Positions 16,446 to 24,304 of a DNA stretch of 42,464 nt are shown piece by piece. Below the pieces are notes generated by a model. It was not told the DNA's origin, ran no database searches, and worked only from the letters and a program-made list of their open reading frames with translations. A program made the position numbers and the translations under genes. Positions within the stretch are counted from its first letter, which is position 1; every line of letters begins with the position of its first letter. Source of the DNA: Fimbriiglobus sp043785105 (GTDB taxonomy: Bacteria > Planctomycetota > Planctomycetia > Gemmatales > Gemmataceae); assembly GCA_043785105.1 (NCBI GenBank), contig JAYVXO010000120.1:1-42464 (forward strand), in the 5' to 3' direction.

Positions 16446-17201
16446 TTACTTCACGGCTTTGAGGGCGTAGGAATCGTGTTCGGCGTTCACGTTGCTGATG
16501 ATCCAGCGGTTCACGTCTTTGAGCATTTCCGCCGGGATGCTTTGCTTAGCGCGATACTGGCTGAACTGCACTTGCGCACCCGCTGCGTACAGCAACCGTT
16601 GGTCACGGACGGCATCCGGGAGCATGACGGCGGAGTTCGCACTACTGTGGCTGATGAACACCCGTTGGCGGCGAATCTGATCGAGTCGGAAGAGTGGGTT
16701 TTTGTCCTGGGGTCGGGGTAGGGTGCCGTTCAACGCCACGACGCCCGCAATTCGATCGCCGAGCACGAATGCCGCACGGTACGCCGCCGTGGCCCCTTCG
16801 TTGACGCCGACCAAGTAAATCCGTTCGGAATGAACGTGATACGTTCGCCGGGTTTGTTCCACGGCCCGCGTCACGTAATCGCTAATGGCCTCCGTACTGC
16901 CGCCGTTCTCGCCCCAGGAACACGCCGGGAAGCCGTTCTCGCGCTGACCGATTTCGGTCGGCCCACGCAGGCTAATGGCGACGAAGTTGCGCCGACTGAG
17001 CTTGGGCGCCAATCGCAGAACTTGTTCCTCGTTGCTGCCACGCCCGTGGAACAACACCAGGAGCGGGTAGGGGTAACGCGGTTCGTAATGCTCCGGCAAA
17101 AACGTCCGCACTGTTAAAGTGGGGTCGTTCGGCAACGCGGTGGTATAGAACCCCTCAGCAGGGCGGTCCGTTCGCCAATAAGTGTGGGTGTTCGGCATCA
17201 T
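16446..17201 (-). CDS. Alpha/beta-hydrolase (esterase-like) protein lacking its nucleophile
   Basis: The 251-residue protein has the phospholipase/carboxylesterase fold signature: LLVLFHGRGSNEEQ with the oxyanion HG, a NFVAISLRGPTE strand, and YLVGVNEGATAAYRAAFVLG at the nucleophile elbow. The elbow normally reads GxSxG; here it is GVNEG, so Ser is replaced by Asn134. The usual acid region (HSSANSAVMLPDAVRDQRLL) and the expected His before the last helix (IPAEMLKDVNRWI) also look degenerate. It is probably a non-catalytic binding protein or a decaying enzyme. Two adjacent ATGs (17201 and 17198) are possible starts and the ribosome-binding site is weak. It is cytoplasmic, with no signal peptide. 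Confidence 0.82.
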   Translation of the reverse strand: MMPNTHTYWRTDRPAEGFYTTALPNDPTLTVRTFLPEHYEPRYPYPLLVLFHGRGSNEEQVLRLAPKLSRRNFVAISLRGPTEIGQRENGFPACSWGENGGSTEAISDYVTRAVEQTRRTYHVHSERIYLVGVNEGATAAYRAAFVLGDRIAGVVALNGTLPRPQDKNPLFRLDQIRRQRVFISHSSANSAVMLPDAVRDQRLLYAAGAQVQFSQYRAKQSIPAEMLKDVNRWIISNVNAEHDSYALKAVK

Positions 17202-17936
17202 TAACCTAGTTGGGCGTTTCGTGGTCCCCGGTGTTCGCGGCCAGACTGGGGCAGCAGAACGCGAGTCGGGGTTGTTTGCTTAACTACGGGATGGAACCGT
17301 GAAGCCTGAGTCGGTGCTGAACCTTGGGTGACGGCTCAACCGGACGAACTCTATGTCGAGGCTCTCAAGCAGTCAACGCGCAGTTCCTCTCGTCTTGAGC
17401 CAAAGTCACCCGGAAACCCGTAATTCCGCGCGATTAGTCCTACTACGAAGACTGCACTAGACTGGTTAAAATATAGGGGCTTGCTTGACACGGCGAAAAG
17501 ATCGGTTCTGGCAGGAAATTCCCGTCCGAACGCCGAGTATTCCGCGCAACCGCACTAGCCCTTGGAAGCGCGCCGACTAGGCCGATCGGCGCGATCCCAA
17601 CCCGTCGATCTCGCAATCCGCACCACTCGTAGAACCCGTAACCGGCACGGACTACCGTAACAATTGGGTGGCTTATTCCGCACCGACAGCCTCGCGCAGC
17701 GAGAAGTCTATCGGGAGCCAGAAACGGGCGCAAGCCGACGAGATGGGAAATTCACACTGGCTATTTTTCCCTGCCGTTACAATGCGAACCGGACGTTGAC
17801 ACAGGGTGAAACTTTGGATTATGGCCTTCCCGGCGAACCGGCGACGTTAGTCGCCTGGGTCAGAACCTACCACCCGATTGTGGTAGCCCACCCAGGCAGC
17901 TTACGCAGCCGGTTCGCCGGGAAATTGAACGCAGCG
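17202..17936. other. 735-bp spacer without a recognised gene
   Basis: Between the esterase-like gene and cysC no frame has protein-like composition, and no tRNA, tmRNA or RNase P signature was recognised. The last 110 bases hold a nested hairpin (17827-17923). An 11-mer ATTCCGCGCGA at 17423 recurs at 26934 upstream of the FHA gene. The upstream 600 bases may be degraded sequence or hold an unrecognised RNA. Confidence 0.5.
17827..17923. repeat. Nested hairpin downstream of cysC
   Basis: Arms 17827-17860 and 17890-17923 (34 bases each) pair with only five mismatches; the outer 16 bases (ttcccggcgaaccggc) and the inner 8 (gcctgggt) are perfect. A second 7-bp stem, ctaccac/gtggtag, lies inside the loop (17867-17873 and 17880-17886). 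It starts 13 bases after the cysC stop on the minus strand, at the end of the polysaccharide operon, where it could terminate or stabilise the transcript. It also looks like a dispersed repeat element. Confidence 0.8.
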
Positions 17937-18632
17937 TTACGCTTTCACCAGACCGCGTTGAATCAAGTAATTCAACACGACCGCAACGCCCTCTTCGACA
18001 GTTTGCTTGGAAGCGTCGAGGGTGAGTTCGGGATTCGTCGGGGCTTCGTAGGGGTCATCGACGCCGGTGAAACCCATACCTTTGCCGGCGGCAACGGCGT
18101 CACGGGCTTGTTTGTACAGCCCCTTCGGGTCGCGTTGTTCGCACGTCTCGATTGGCGTGTTCACGAACACTTCGATGAACGGAATCGCCCCGGCTTTGTT
18201 CTGCTCGTGAATCTTCCGCGCCGCATCCCGATCCTTGCGGTACGGGCTGATGAAACTGGCCAGTGCCAGCAACCCGGAATCGGCGAACAGTTTCGCCACT
18301 TCCCCGATCCGGCGGATGTTCTCTTCCCGGTCCGCCGCACTGAAGCCCAGGCCGAACCGCTTCGCTTGGTCTTCGCTACACCCGCGTGTGTCCATCAGGA
18401 TCTTCGGCCCCGCATTCAGGCCGAAACGGATGTTATCGCCATCAAGGACATACGCCGGATGGCCGCGTTGAATCAAGACTTGTTCCACAGCCACAGCAAA
18501 CGTCGATTTCCCAGAGCCGGACAGACCCGTAAACCACAACGTAGCGCCGGTTTGCTTCAACAGCGTCGCCCGCTCTTCACGGGTCACGGTGCCAGCATGG
18601 TAAAAAACTTGCGTCGGTTTCACGTCAGACAT
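17937..18632 (-). CDS. cysC: Adenylylsulfate kinase (APS kinase)
   Basis: The enzyme phosphorylates adenylylsulfate with ATP to make PAPS, the sulfate donor for assimilation and for sulfotransferases. The 231-residue protein has the P-loop GLSGSGKS (residues 36-43), LDGDNIRFGLN, the FISPYRKDRD segment with the family's conserved Ser, and FVNTPIETCEQRDPKGLYKQ. It is cytoplasmic. The frame is open 29 codons further upstream, but the ATG at 18632 gives the normal CysC N-terminus. It is the last gene of a polysaccharide-type run, 94 bases after the GT2 gene, and no sulfurylase (cysN/cysD) is in the window. This position suggests a link to polysaccharide sulfation, but no sulfotransferase was seen. 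Confidence 0.93.
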   Translation of the reverse strand: MSDVKPTQVFYHAGTVTREERATLLKQTGATLWFTGLSGSGKSTFAVAVEQVLIQRGHPAYVLDGDNIRFGLNAGPKILMDTRGCSEDQAKRFGLGFSAADREENIRRIGEVAKLFADSGLLALASFISPYRKDRDAARKIHEQNKAGAIPFIEVFVNTPIETCEQRDPKGLYKQARDAVAAGKGMGFTGVDDPYEAPTNPELTLDASKQTVEEGVAVVLNYLIQRGLVKA

Positions 18633-18726
18633 TTCACGTCGTGGGGTAGTGAGGTTCGCGTCAGAGTCAAAATCAGTCACAAATGAATGATGTACGAGAT
18701 GTGGGAATGGAAGCCACATTCAAGAC

Positions 18727-19512
18727 TTATGCCCGTGCAAACGCGCTGCGTTTGGCGAGGCCGTCGTTGACGGCTTTGATGTAGCTTCGGCCGCTCGACA
18801 GATAGGGTTTCACGAGGTTGTAGTAGCCGATGTAATACAGCGCGGCGACGCCGTCCATTGGGCCGATTTTTTTGCCCTCTTCGTAGGGGCGACCGTAGTA
18901 GGAAATTGGCACTTCATAGGTTCGTGCTCGAGTTTTGCAGATCATCGCGGTGATTTCGACTTCCATGCCGAAGCCTTTGCTCGTGAGGACCATCGGCTTG
19001 ATGACTTCGGCGCGAAAGGCTTTGTAGCAGGTCTCGATGTCGGACATGTTGCGGTTGGTCAACATGTTCGAGAGGAACGTGAGGCCGACGTTCGCCAAGT
19101 AGTGATAGAAGTACAGCACCCGCGAGGCTTTGCGGACCAAGAACCGGGAGCCGAAGACCACATCGGCGTGGCCGTTGAGGATGGGGTCGATCACCTCTGG
19201 GATTTCGGCGGGGTCGTACTCCAGGTCGGCATCTTGGATGATGAGGATTTCGCCGGTAGCCAGTTCGAGGGCCTTCTTGATCGCGGCGGTTTTGCCCTGA
19301 TTGTCCGGCAATTGGTAGAAGCGTACCTTCGGCTCGCCTTCCGCAAATTGCCGGACAATCTCAGCGGTTTTATCCTTCGAGCCGTCATCAACCACGACGA
19401 TTTCTTTGACAACTGCACCCAGCGCGAGCACCCGCGTGAGGATCTCGCGGACCGTCGGTTCCTCGTTATATACGGGCATCAGCACGGATAATTTTCCAGC
19501 GTGGTCAGCCAT
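18727..19512 (-). CDS. GT2 glycosyltransferase, DPM1-like
   Basis: The 261-residue protein has a GT-A fold: LSVLMPVYNEEPTVREILTR at the start, EIVVVDDGSKDKTAEIV, the metal-binding QDADLEYDP, and FGSRF. It lacks the C-terminal membrane helices of some relatives, so it is probably membrane-associated. It resembles dolichol- or polyprenyl-phosphate hexose synthases, which load a sugar from a nucleotide donor onto a lipid carrier. It lies between the acyltransferase and cysC in the polysaccharide run and is likely to supply or extend the glycan. The exact sugar and acceptor cannot be read from sequence. Confidence 0.9.
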   Translation of the reverse strand: MADHAGKLSVLMPVYNEEPTVREILTRVLALGAVVKEIVVVDDGSKDKTAEIVRQFAEGEPKVRFYQLPDNQGKTAAIKKALELATGEILIIQDADLEYDPAEIPEVIDPILNGHADVVFGSRFLVRKASRVLYFYHYLANVGLTFLSNMLTNRNMSDIETCYKAFRAEVIKPMVLTSKGFGMEVEITAMICKTRARTYEVPISYYGRPYEEGKKIGPMDGVAALYYIGYYNLVKPYLSSGRSYIKAVNDGLAKRSAFARA

Positions 19513-19604
19513 TGCGTTCGATCCCTTGTTTTCATCGAGTACTCACACCCCGAGTCCAGATCGACCCGTGCAGGCAGTTCCAGATTATGTTACTGTCATA
19601 ACGT

Positions 19605-20273
19605 TCATTCGTCTAATGTTGTGCCGGAATCCTGATCGAATCGTGGGCGAATCACTTTTGCCGGGACGCCCACGGCAATGACAAAATCGGGCAGGGGTTT
19701 CGTGACGACGGAACCCGCCCCCACGATTGTTCCGCGCCCCACATTCGCTAACACAATTGCGGCGCTGCCGATCCACGCCCCTTCGCCAATTGTGATGGCA
19801 CTGCGTTCGCCACCCTGCTCGCGGATTGGCACGTTGGGGTCATCGAAGTAATGCGTTTGCCCACCGCTGGGAATATGAACGCCCGCAGCCAGCAGCACGT
19901 TTTTTTCGAGATGCACGAGGCCAAGATGGCAGCGTGGGCCGACGTAAACGTTTTCATCCAGGATCGCCCCGGTTTGCGAAAAGAGCGTGCCGAACGAGAC
20001 TTCCACCGTGGGGTGGCAGCGGGCCAGCACGCGCATTAAAAACGCCCGCCGCAAGAAGACCCCGATCAAACCGGGGAACAACGAAATCGCCTGGGATGTC
20101 CCTTCCAGCGCCCGGTTCGGGCCTAAGATCGCGGCCCCGAGCCAGTACGAAATCAGCCACGGCAACACTGCCAACGTGGCGATCACATGAACGCACGCTT
20201 TCAACGCGGCTTTTAGTGCGGACGCTTCCTGCAGCGGTGCGATGGTCTTCGGCAATGGCGGTTGGTCTTCCAT
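19605..20273 (-). CDS. Left-handed beta-helix acyltransferase
   Basis: The 222-residue protein has a hydrophobic N-terminal segment (VHVIATLAVLPWLISYWLG, about 29-47) and then hexapeptide repeats from about residue 95 to 210: TGAILDENVYVGPRCHLGLV, then IGEGAWIGSAAIVLANVGRG, then IVGAGSVVTKPLPDFVIAVG and VPAKVIRP. This pattern is the WcaF/CysE-like acetyltransferase family, which O-acetylates sugars of capsules and exopolysaccharides. The N-terminal helix may hold it at the membrane. Its place among glycosyltransferases supports glycan acetylation. The acceptor is unknown. Confidence 0.88.
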   Translation of the reverse strand: MEDQPPLPKTIAPLQEASALKAALKACVHVIATLAVLPWLISYWLGAAILGPNRALEGTSQAISLFPGLIGVFLRRAFLMRVLARCHPTVEVSFGTLFSQTGAILDENVYVGPRCHLGLVHLEKNVLLAAGVHIPSGGQTHYFDDPNVPIREQGGERSAITIGEGAWIGSAAIVLANVGRGTIVGAGSVVTKPLPDFVIAVGVPAKVIRPRFDQDSGTTLDE

Positions 20274-20309
20274 GAGTTGCGAATCATAACCGATGACAGG
20301 GGCTAGCTG

Positions 20310-21539
20310 TCAAACCCGATTTTCGATCTGACCAGCAATGTTGAGTGGTCGGTGCTTGAACTGCACACCGGACAGGTGCTGATACAGCTTGAAATATGCG
20401 GCAACGGTTTGGTGCAATTGGTACTTCGCTTCGACACGGGATCGCGCCGCTTGTCCGAGTTTGCTAGCAAACGCTGGATCGCGGAACAACCTTCGGAAGC
20501 ATTCGGCACCTGCATCGGCATCGCCACGAGGGAACAACAAGCCTTCTTGTTCGTGCCGGACAATTTCCGGGTTGCCGCCGACAGCCGTGACGACAACCGG
20601 TAACCCGGACGCCATCGCTTCGAGAAGCGTCAGGGATGCGGCCTCACTCACGGATGTTAGCGCGAAGACATCCGCAGCGCGGAGCCAATCGGCGACGTTG
20701 GATTGAATGCCGACGAACTTCACACGGGCCGACACCCCTAACTCCGCAACCAGACTTTGCAATTCGTCGCGCAACGGCCCATCGCCGACCATGACCAAAT
20801 CGACATCCGGTAAATCCTTGGCCGCCCCAGCATAGCTGCGAATGAGTGTCTTCTGGTCCTTCACGGGGTGGTGTCGGGCCACATGAACGATGTACTGCCG
20901 GCTGGGATCGAGTCCTAGTTTTCGCTGAAGTGCGGGCTTATCATTCGCCGGACCGTAGCGGTCCAGTTCGATGCCGTTTTCGATCACGTCGATCCGATGT
21001 CCCGCGAAGCCGTCCACTTTCGACAGCGCTTTGCCACTAAATTCACAACACGCATTCACAGCATCGGCAAGCCGGTCCAACACGATCCGGTTGACCGCGC
21101 GTCGAGGCGGTGAAACCAAGTCCGGGTAGTGGCGACCGTGTTCGGTGAGAATCAGTTTCGGCACCGGGCGGATGAACGGTTTTGCCAGTGCTGTGTAGAA
21201 GAAAGGCGTGTACTGGTGGGCGTGAAACACATCAATTTGCCGCTCACGGGCCGCGGCGGCGATGCGCTTGCTGACCGAAAAATCCCAGCCCGGCGTGCGG
21301 TGGAAGCAGACTAGATCGACGCCCTGGGCGACCAACTCTTCCCCAATACGGCCGACGGCATCGAGACAAAAAATCGTCGGCGTGATGGCCGGGCCGAGCC
21401 GTCGGATTGTCTCCCGGATGAGCACCTCCGCGCCGGCGACTTGCATCACGTGAACAACAAACCCCACCCGAATTGGTCGGGCAGGGAGTTGCGATACCGG
21501 AACGGTCATGGTAACAGGTTCAGGCACTTGGGGATTCAT
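20310..21539 (-). CDS. GT4-family glycosyltransferase
   Basis: The 409-residue protein has a GT-B fold. The N-terminal domain carries IRVGFVVHVMQVAGAEVLIR and VFHAHQYTPFFYTALA. The C-terminal nucleotide-sugar domain has YIVHVARHHPVKDQKTLIRS, a VGDGPLRDEL turn, and the E-x7-E motif in TSVSEAASLTLLEAMASGLP. It transfers a sugar onto the growing glycan in the cytoplasm. An in-frame GTG one codon earlier is possible; the ATG at 21539 is used. It lies 18 bases after the ligase gene in the same operon. Relatives are found in exosortase-linked exopolysaccharide loci. Confidence 0.9.
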   Translation of the reverse strand: MNPQVPEPVTMTVPVSQLPARPIRVGFVVHVMQVAGAEVLIRETIRRLGPAITPTIFCLDAVGRIGEELVAQGVDLVCFHRTPGWDFSVSKRIAAAARERQIDVFHAHQYTPFFYTALAKPFIRPVPKLILTEHGRHYPDLVSPPRRAVNRIVLDRLADAVNACCEFSGKALSKVDGFAGHRIDVIENGIELDRYGPANDKPALQRKLGLDPSRQYIVHVARHHPVKDQKTLIRSYAGAAKDLPDVDLVMVGDGPLRDELQSLVAELGVSARVKFVGIQSNVADWLRAADVFALTSVSEAASLTLLEAMASGLPVVVTAVGGNPEIVRHEQEGLLFPRGDADAGAECFRRLFRDPAFASKLGQAARSRVEAKYQLHQTVAAYFKLYQHLSGVQFKHRPLNIAGQIENRV

Positions 21540-21557
21540 CACAGTTGAAGGAACGGA

Positions 21558-23030
21558 TCAGGTGTTCGACGACCATCCCCCTGGGGGTGGGAAGTCCGGG
21601 ACTGTTGGTGAAGCTTTCGGTCGGCCTGACTCGGCACTAGATCCGAGATGCTTTGTCGGAGTAGTGGGTCGGGGTCCAGTCATGGGTACGGGCCGACGTT
21701 TCGCTGTCATTAAGGGAACGTTCTGGATCGGCAGGTGGCGATAACCCGGTGGCAACGAAACTTGGGCGTTCATCACCGACCAGATCTGGGTTCCCAGCAA
21801 GATTAGCAGATACGGCAACTCAAATGTTTCCAGTGACAACGCGATGGCCCCGACCAAGAAGGTCAACAAGGAGCATTCGATACCCCCCAACATCGCTGCG
21901 GCACGGACGGATTCGGGGTCTTGTAGTTTCCAAAGTCGTCGCCGCGCGAACCAAAACGCGATGAACGTGGTGTACAACAGTGCCAGGTACCAAACCAACC
22001 CGATCCAACCGTTGTCGGCGGCAATCTGGAGGTACTGGTTGTGAATCGTGCGGCCTTCCAGGTCCGCGCCATATTGTTTCGTCAGCAAGTTGGAACAGCG
22101 GACACCCGCGCCGAAGACCGGGTAGTCGTTCGCAATGCGTCGGGCACAATCCCAACTCATGAGCCGGGAGTTGAAACTGTCATCGTCCCCCGCTTCTTTC
22201 ACCGTGTTGAATCGTTCCTTGATTTCCTTGCCCGCGACAACCGGAATCGCCACGATCGCCAACGCAAAGCACATCAGCAAGAACTTCCTTTTCCGCGAAT
22301 ACAGCAGGTAAAACGGCGCCACCGCCACGGCGGAAATCATCGCACCCCGAGAGTAACTGCTCATCACCGCTTCGCCGATGATCGGAATCAAGAGCAAGAA
22401 TCCCCAGCGATACCAGCCCTTCGTGAACTCCCAGGCGAAAAAGAGCAGTGGTATTCCCATCGCCAACATCAGTGCTGCGCCGTTGTTGTCGAGGTCCGAA
22501 AAGCCACGCTTGAACAGCACCAAGTAGCCGGACGTTGCGTAAGTCTGAACCACATCGAAGGCGATGTACCCCAGCGCGAACGTCACGATCAAGTACAGAA
22601 TGTGGATTTGCCAGTAGGCACGGATCACCTGGGTGGCGAGGAAATACATCAGGAAGACTTTGAGTAACTCTTGGTAATAAAACCAAGCCCGGTCCTGGTT
22701 GTTCGCAAACAGATAACTCAGCGTCACCCAAATCGAGAACCCAATCATCATGCGGTGCGGCCAGACGAACCGGGGAAAGACCCGCCGTTCCGGTTCGTTC
22801 AATGGTCCAACGATCCCGAACACCCACGGCAGGTAACTGAGCAGTGCGGCAAGTGCGACGTAAAAGGACCAGCCGAATTCCGGCATCATACTCATCTGGA
22901 ACTTCCAGATCGCTTGGGGGCGAAGCACCGCGTACAAGTAATACACGGAGAGAGCCACGAACGGCCCCCGGATGAAGGCGCCCAACATGCCACCCAGCGA
23001 TAGGCCGATCAAGAGTAGGAATTGTTTCAT
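21558..23030 (-). CDS. O-antigen ligase-like polymerase/ligase (exosortase-associated type)
   Basis: The 490-residue polytopic membrane protein has about 11-12 helices and a large periplasmic loop containing DDDSFNSRLMSWDCARRIAN, then FGAGVRCSNLL and TIHNQYLQIAADNGWIGLVW, the Wzy/O-antigen ligase (Wzy_C) signature with its conserved His. The tail (about 430-490) is polar and Pro-rich. Members associated with exosortase systems are thought to ligate or polymerise glycan on the periplasmic side. The ATG at 23030 overlaps the upstream stop (ATGA), so the longer frame to 23123 is rejected. It resembles the ligase of exosortase A-type clusters, by character rather than by search. Confidence 0.88.
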   Translation of the reverse strand: MKQFLLLIGLSLGGMLGAFIRGPFVALSVYYLYAVLRPQAIWKFQMSMMPEFGWSFYVALAALLSYLPWVFGIVGPLNEPERRVFPRFVWPHRMMIGFSIWVTLSYLFANNQDRAWFYYQELLKVFLMYFLATQVIRAYWQIHILYLIVTFALGYIAFDVVQTYATSGYLVLFKRGFSDLDNNGAALMLAMGIPLLFFAWEFTKGWYRWGFLLLIPIIGEAVMSSYSRGAMISAVAVAPFYLLYSRKRKFLLMCFALAIVAIPVVAGKEIKERFNTVKEAGDDDSFNSRLMSWDCARRIANDYPVFGAGVRCSNLLTKQYGADLEGRTIHNQYLQIAADNGWIGLVWYLALLYTTFIAFWFARRRLWKLQDPESVRAAAMLGGIECSLLTFLVGAIALSLETFELPYLLILLGTQIWSVMNAQVSLPPGYRHLPIQNVPLMTAKRRPVPMTGPRPTTPTKHLGSSAESGRPKASPTVPDFPPPGGWSSNT

Positions 23031-24304
23031 CCAGGAATCTCTTGTAAGATCTTCGATTCGTCGCGCATCCCGGCGGCGGCGGCCCGTGCGGCGGCGTCCC
23101 AGGTGTGGTGTTTGGTCACCCACGTGCGGGCATCGGCCCCCAATTTTTGTCGCGCCGATTCACTCGACCAGAGATCGGTCAACACGCGAACCCAGTCGGC
23201 GGGTTGATCCGCAAACGCCAGCGGCGGCTCGCCCTTCAAGCCGTGGGTGACACGGCTTGTACACACCACCGGCATCCCCATCGCGGCGGCTTCGAGGAGT
23301 TTGTTTTTGATGCCACCACCGCTTACGAACGGCAGCACAACCGCTTGACAGGACCGAACCGCCCGGCGGATGTCCGGTAGGTTCGGCGTTACGTCGATGC
23401 CGTCTTTGCCGTGAAATGCGAGGACGGGGAGCGTCGGTTGAAATCCGTAGATTCGGAAGCGGGCCGTTGGGACTTTCGCCCGAATCGCCGGCCAGACATT
23501 TTTGCAGAACCACTCCACCGCTTGGATGTTCGGCCCGAAATCGAGTCGGCCCCAAAACACACAACTGTTCGGCAATTGCTCGACCGTTTCGGTTGAATAG
23601 TGATTCGCATCCACGCCGTTCGGGATGATTTGGGTTTGCTTCATGCCGGCGAACCAACGGAACGCTTTCGCGTCCGTCTTCGACACCACCCAGACGCGAT
23701 CCAGCATCGAGCGATAAGCCCGCTCGTAAATCCCCTTGGTGATCCCCAGCTTGACATCGCCCCAGGTGGACGGCTTCAGTGGTTTCACCATCGAGAGGTG
23801 ATGCCAAACCCATTCGTCGGCGGCGTACCAGACGCGCTTCCGGTTGGCGATCGCGCCCAAATAGGGCAACACGTTTAACCCCGATACCACGACCACATCG
23901 GCTTGGCAATCGGCTGCCGCTGCCGCGAATTGTCGGACGCGGTCCTCCGAGATTCCCCAGTAGCTGCGGAATTTCTCTTGCGACTTCGAGTAAAACAACG
24001 GGAACTCACCGCTGGGCGGCACGGGCGGATTCTGTTCGTTGAAAACATACCGATTGACGAACGGAACCCCGGCCATTGCCGCTTCAGCCGGTGTATCCAC
24101 GGTCGCAATCGACACGGCATGGCCCGACTGAGCGAGCGATTGCATCATGAAAAACGTATGCACATCGTGACCACTCGACCGTGGCCAGGCGAAGCGTTCT
24201 TTGAAGAACAACCACCGGACGGGTCGCGCAGTCAACGGCCCGAAATTCAATCCGGAGTCGTCCGTGACCTGCAGGGGATTGAAGGGGCTTAATGCCACGC
24301 TCAT
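23027..24304 (-). CDS. GT4-family glycosyltransferase of exosortase/EPS type
   Basis: The 425-residue GT-B protein has an N-terminal domain with LFFKERFAWPRSSGHDVHTF and ADVVVVSGLNVLPYLGAIAN. The C-terminal domain has QIIPNGVDANHYS, VFWGRLDFGPNIQAVEWF and VLPFVSGGGIKNKLLEAAAM with the catalytic acidic motif. This pattern matches sugar transferases that accompany exosortases in Gram-negative exopolysaccharide loci. Both ends overlap neighbours by ATGA (24304 with the VanZ gene, 23030 with the ligase), so the four genes from exosortase to ligase are translationally coupled. The donor sugar is not predictable. Confidence 0.9.
   Translation of the reverse strand: MSVALSPFNPLQVTDDSGLNFGPLTARPVRWLFFKERFAWPRSSGHDVHTFFMMQSLAQSGHAVSIATVDTPAEAAMAGVPFVNRYVFNEQNPPVPPSGEFPLFYSKSQEKFRSYWGISEDRVRQFAAAAADCQADVVVVSGLNVLPYLGAIANRKRVWYAADEWVWHHLSMVKPLKPSTWGDVKLGITKGIYERAYRSMLDRVWVVSKTDAKAFRWFAGMKQTQIIPNGVDANHYSTETVEQLPNSCVFWGRLDFGPNIQAVEWFCKNVWPAIRAKVPTARFRIYGFQPTLPVLAFHGKDGIDVTPNLPDIRRAVRSCQAVVLPFVSGGGIKNKLLEAAAMGMPVVCTSRVTHGLKGEPPLAFADQPADWVRVLTDLWSSESARQKLGADARTWVTKHHTWDAAARAAAAGMRDESKILQEIPG

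Noticed and set aside
17664..18686. 340-codon plus-strand frame
   Set aside because: Lies opposite the well-supported cysC gene and starts in the repeat-rich spacer; no protein-like motifs.
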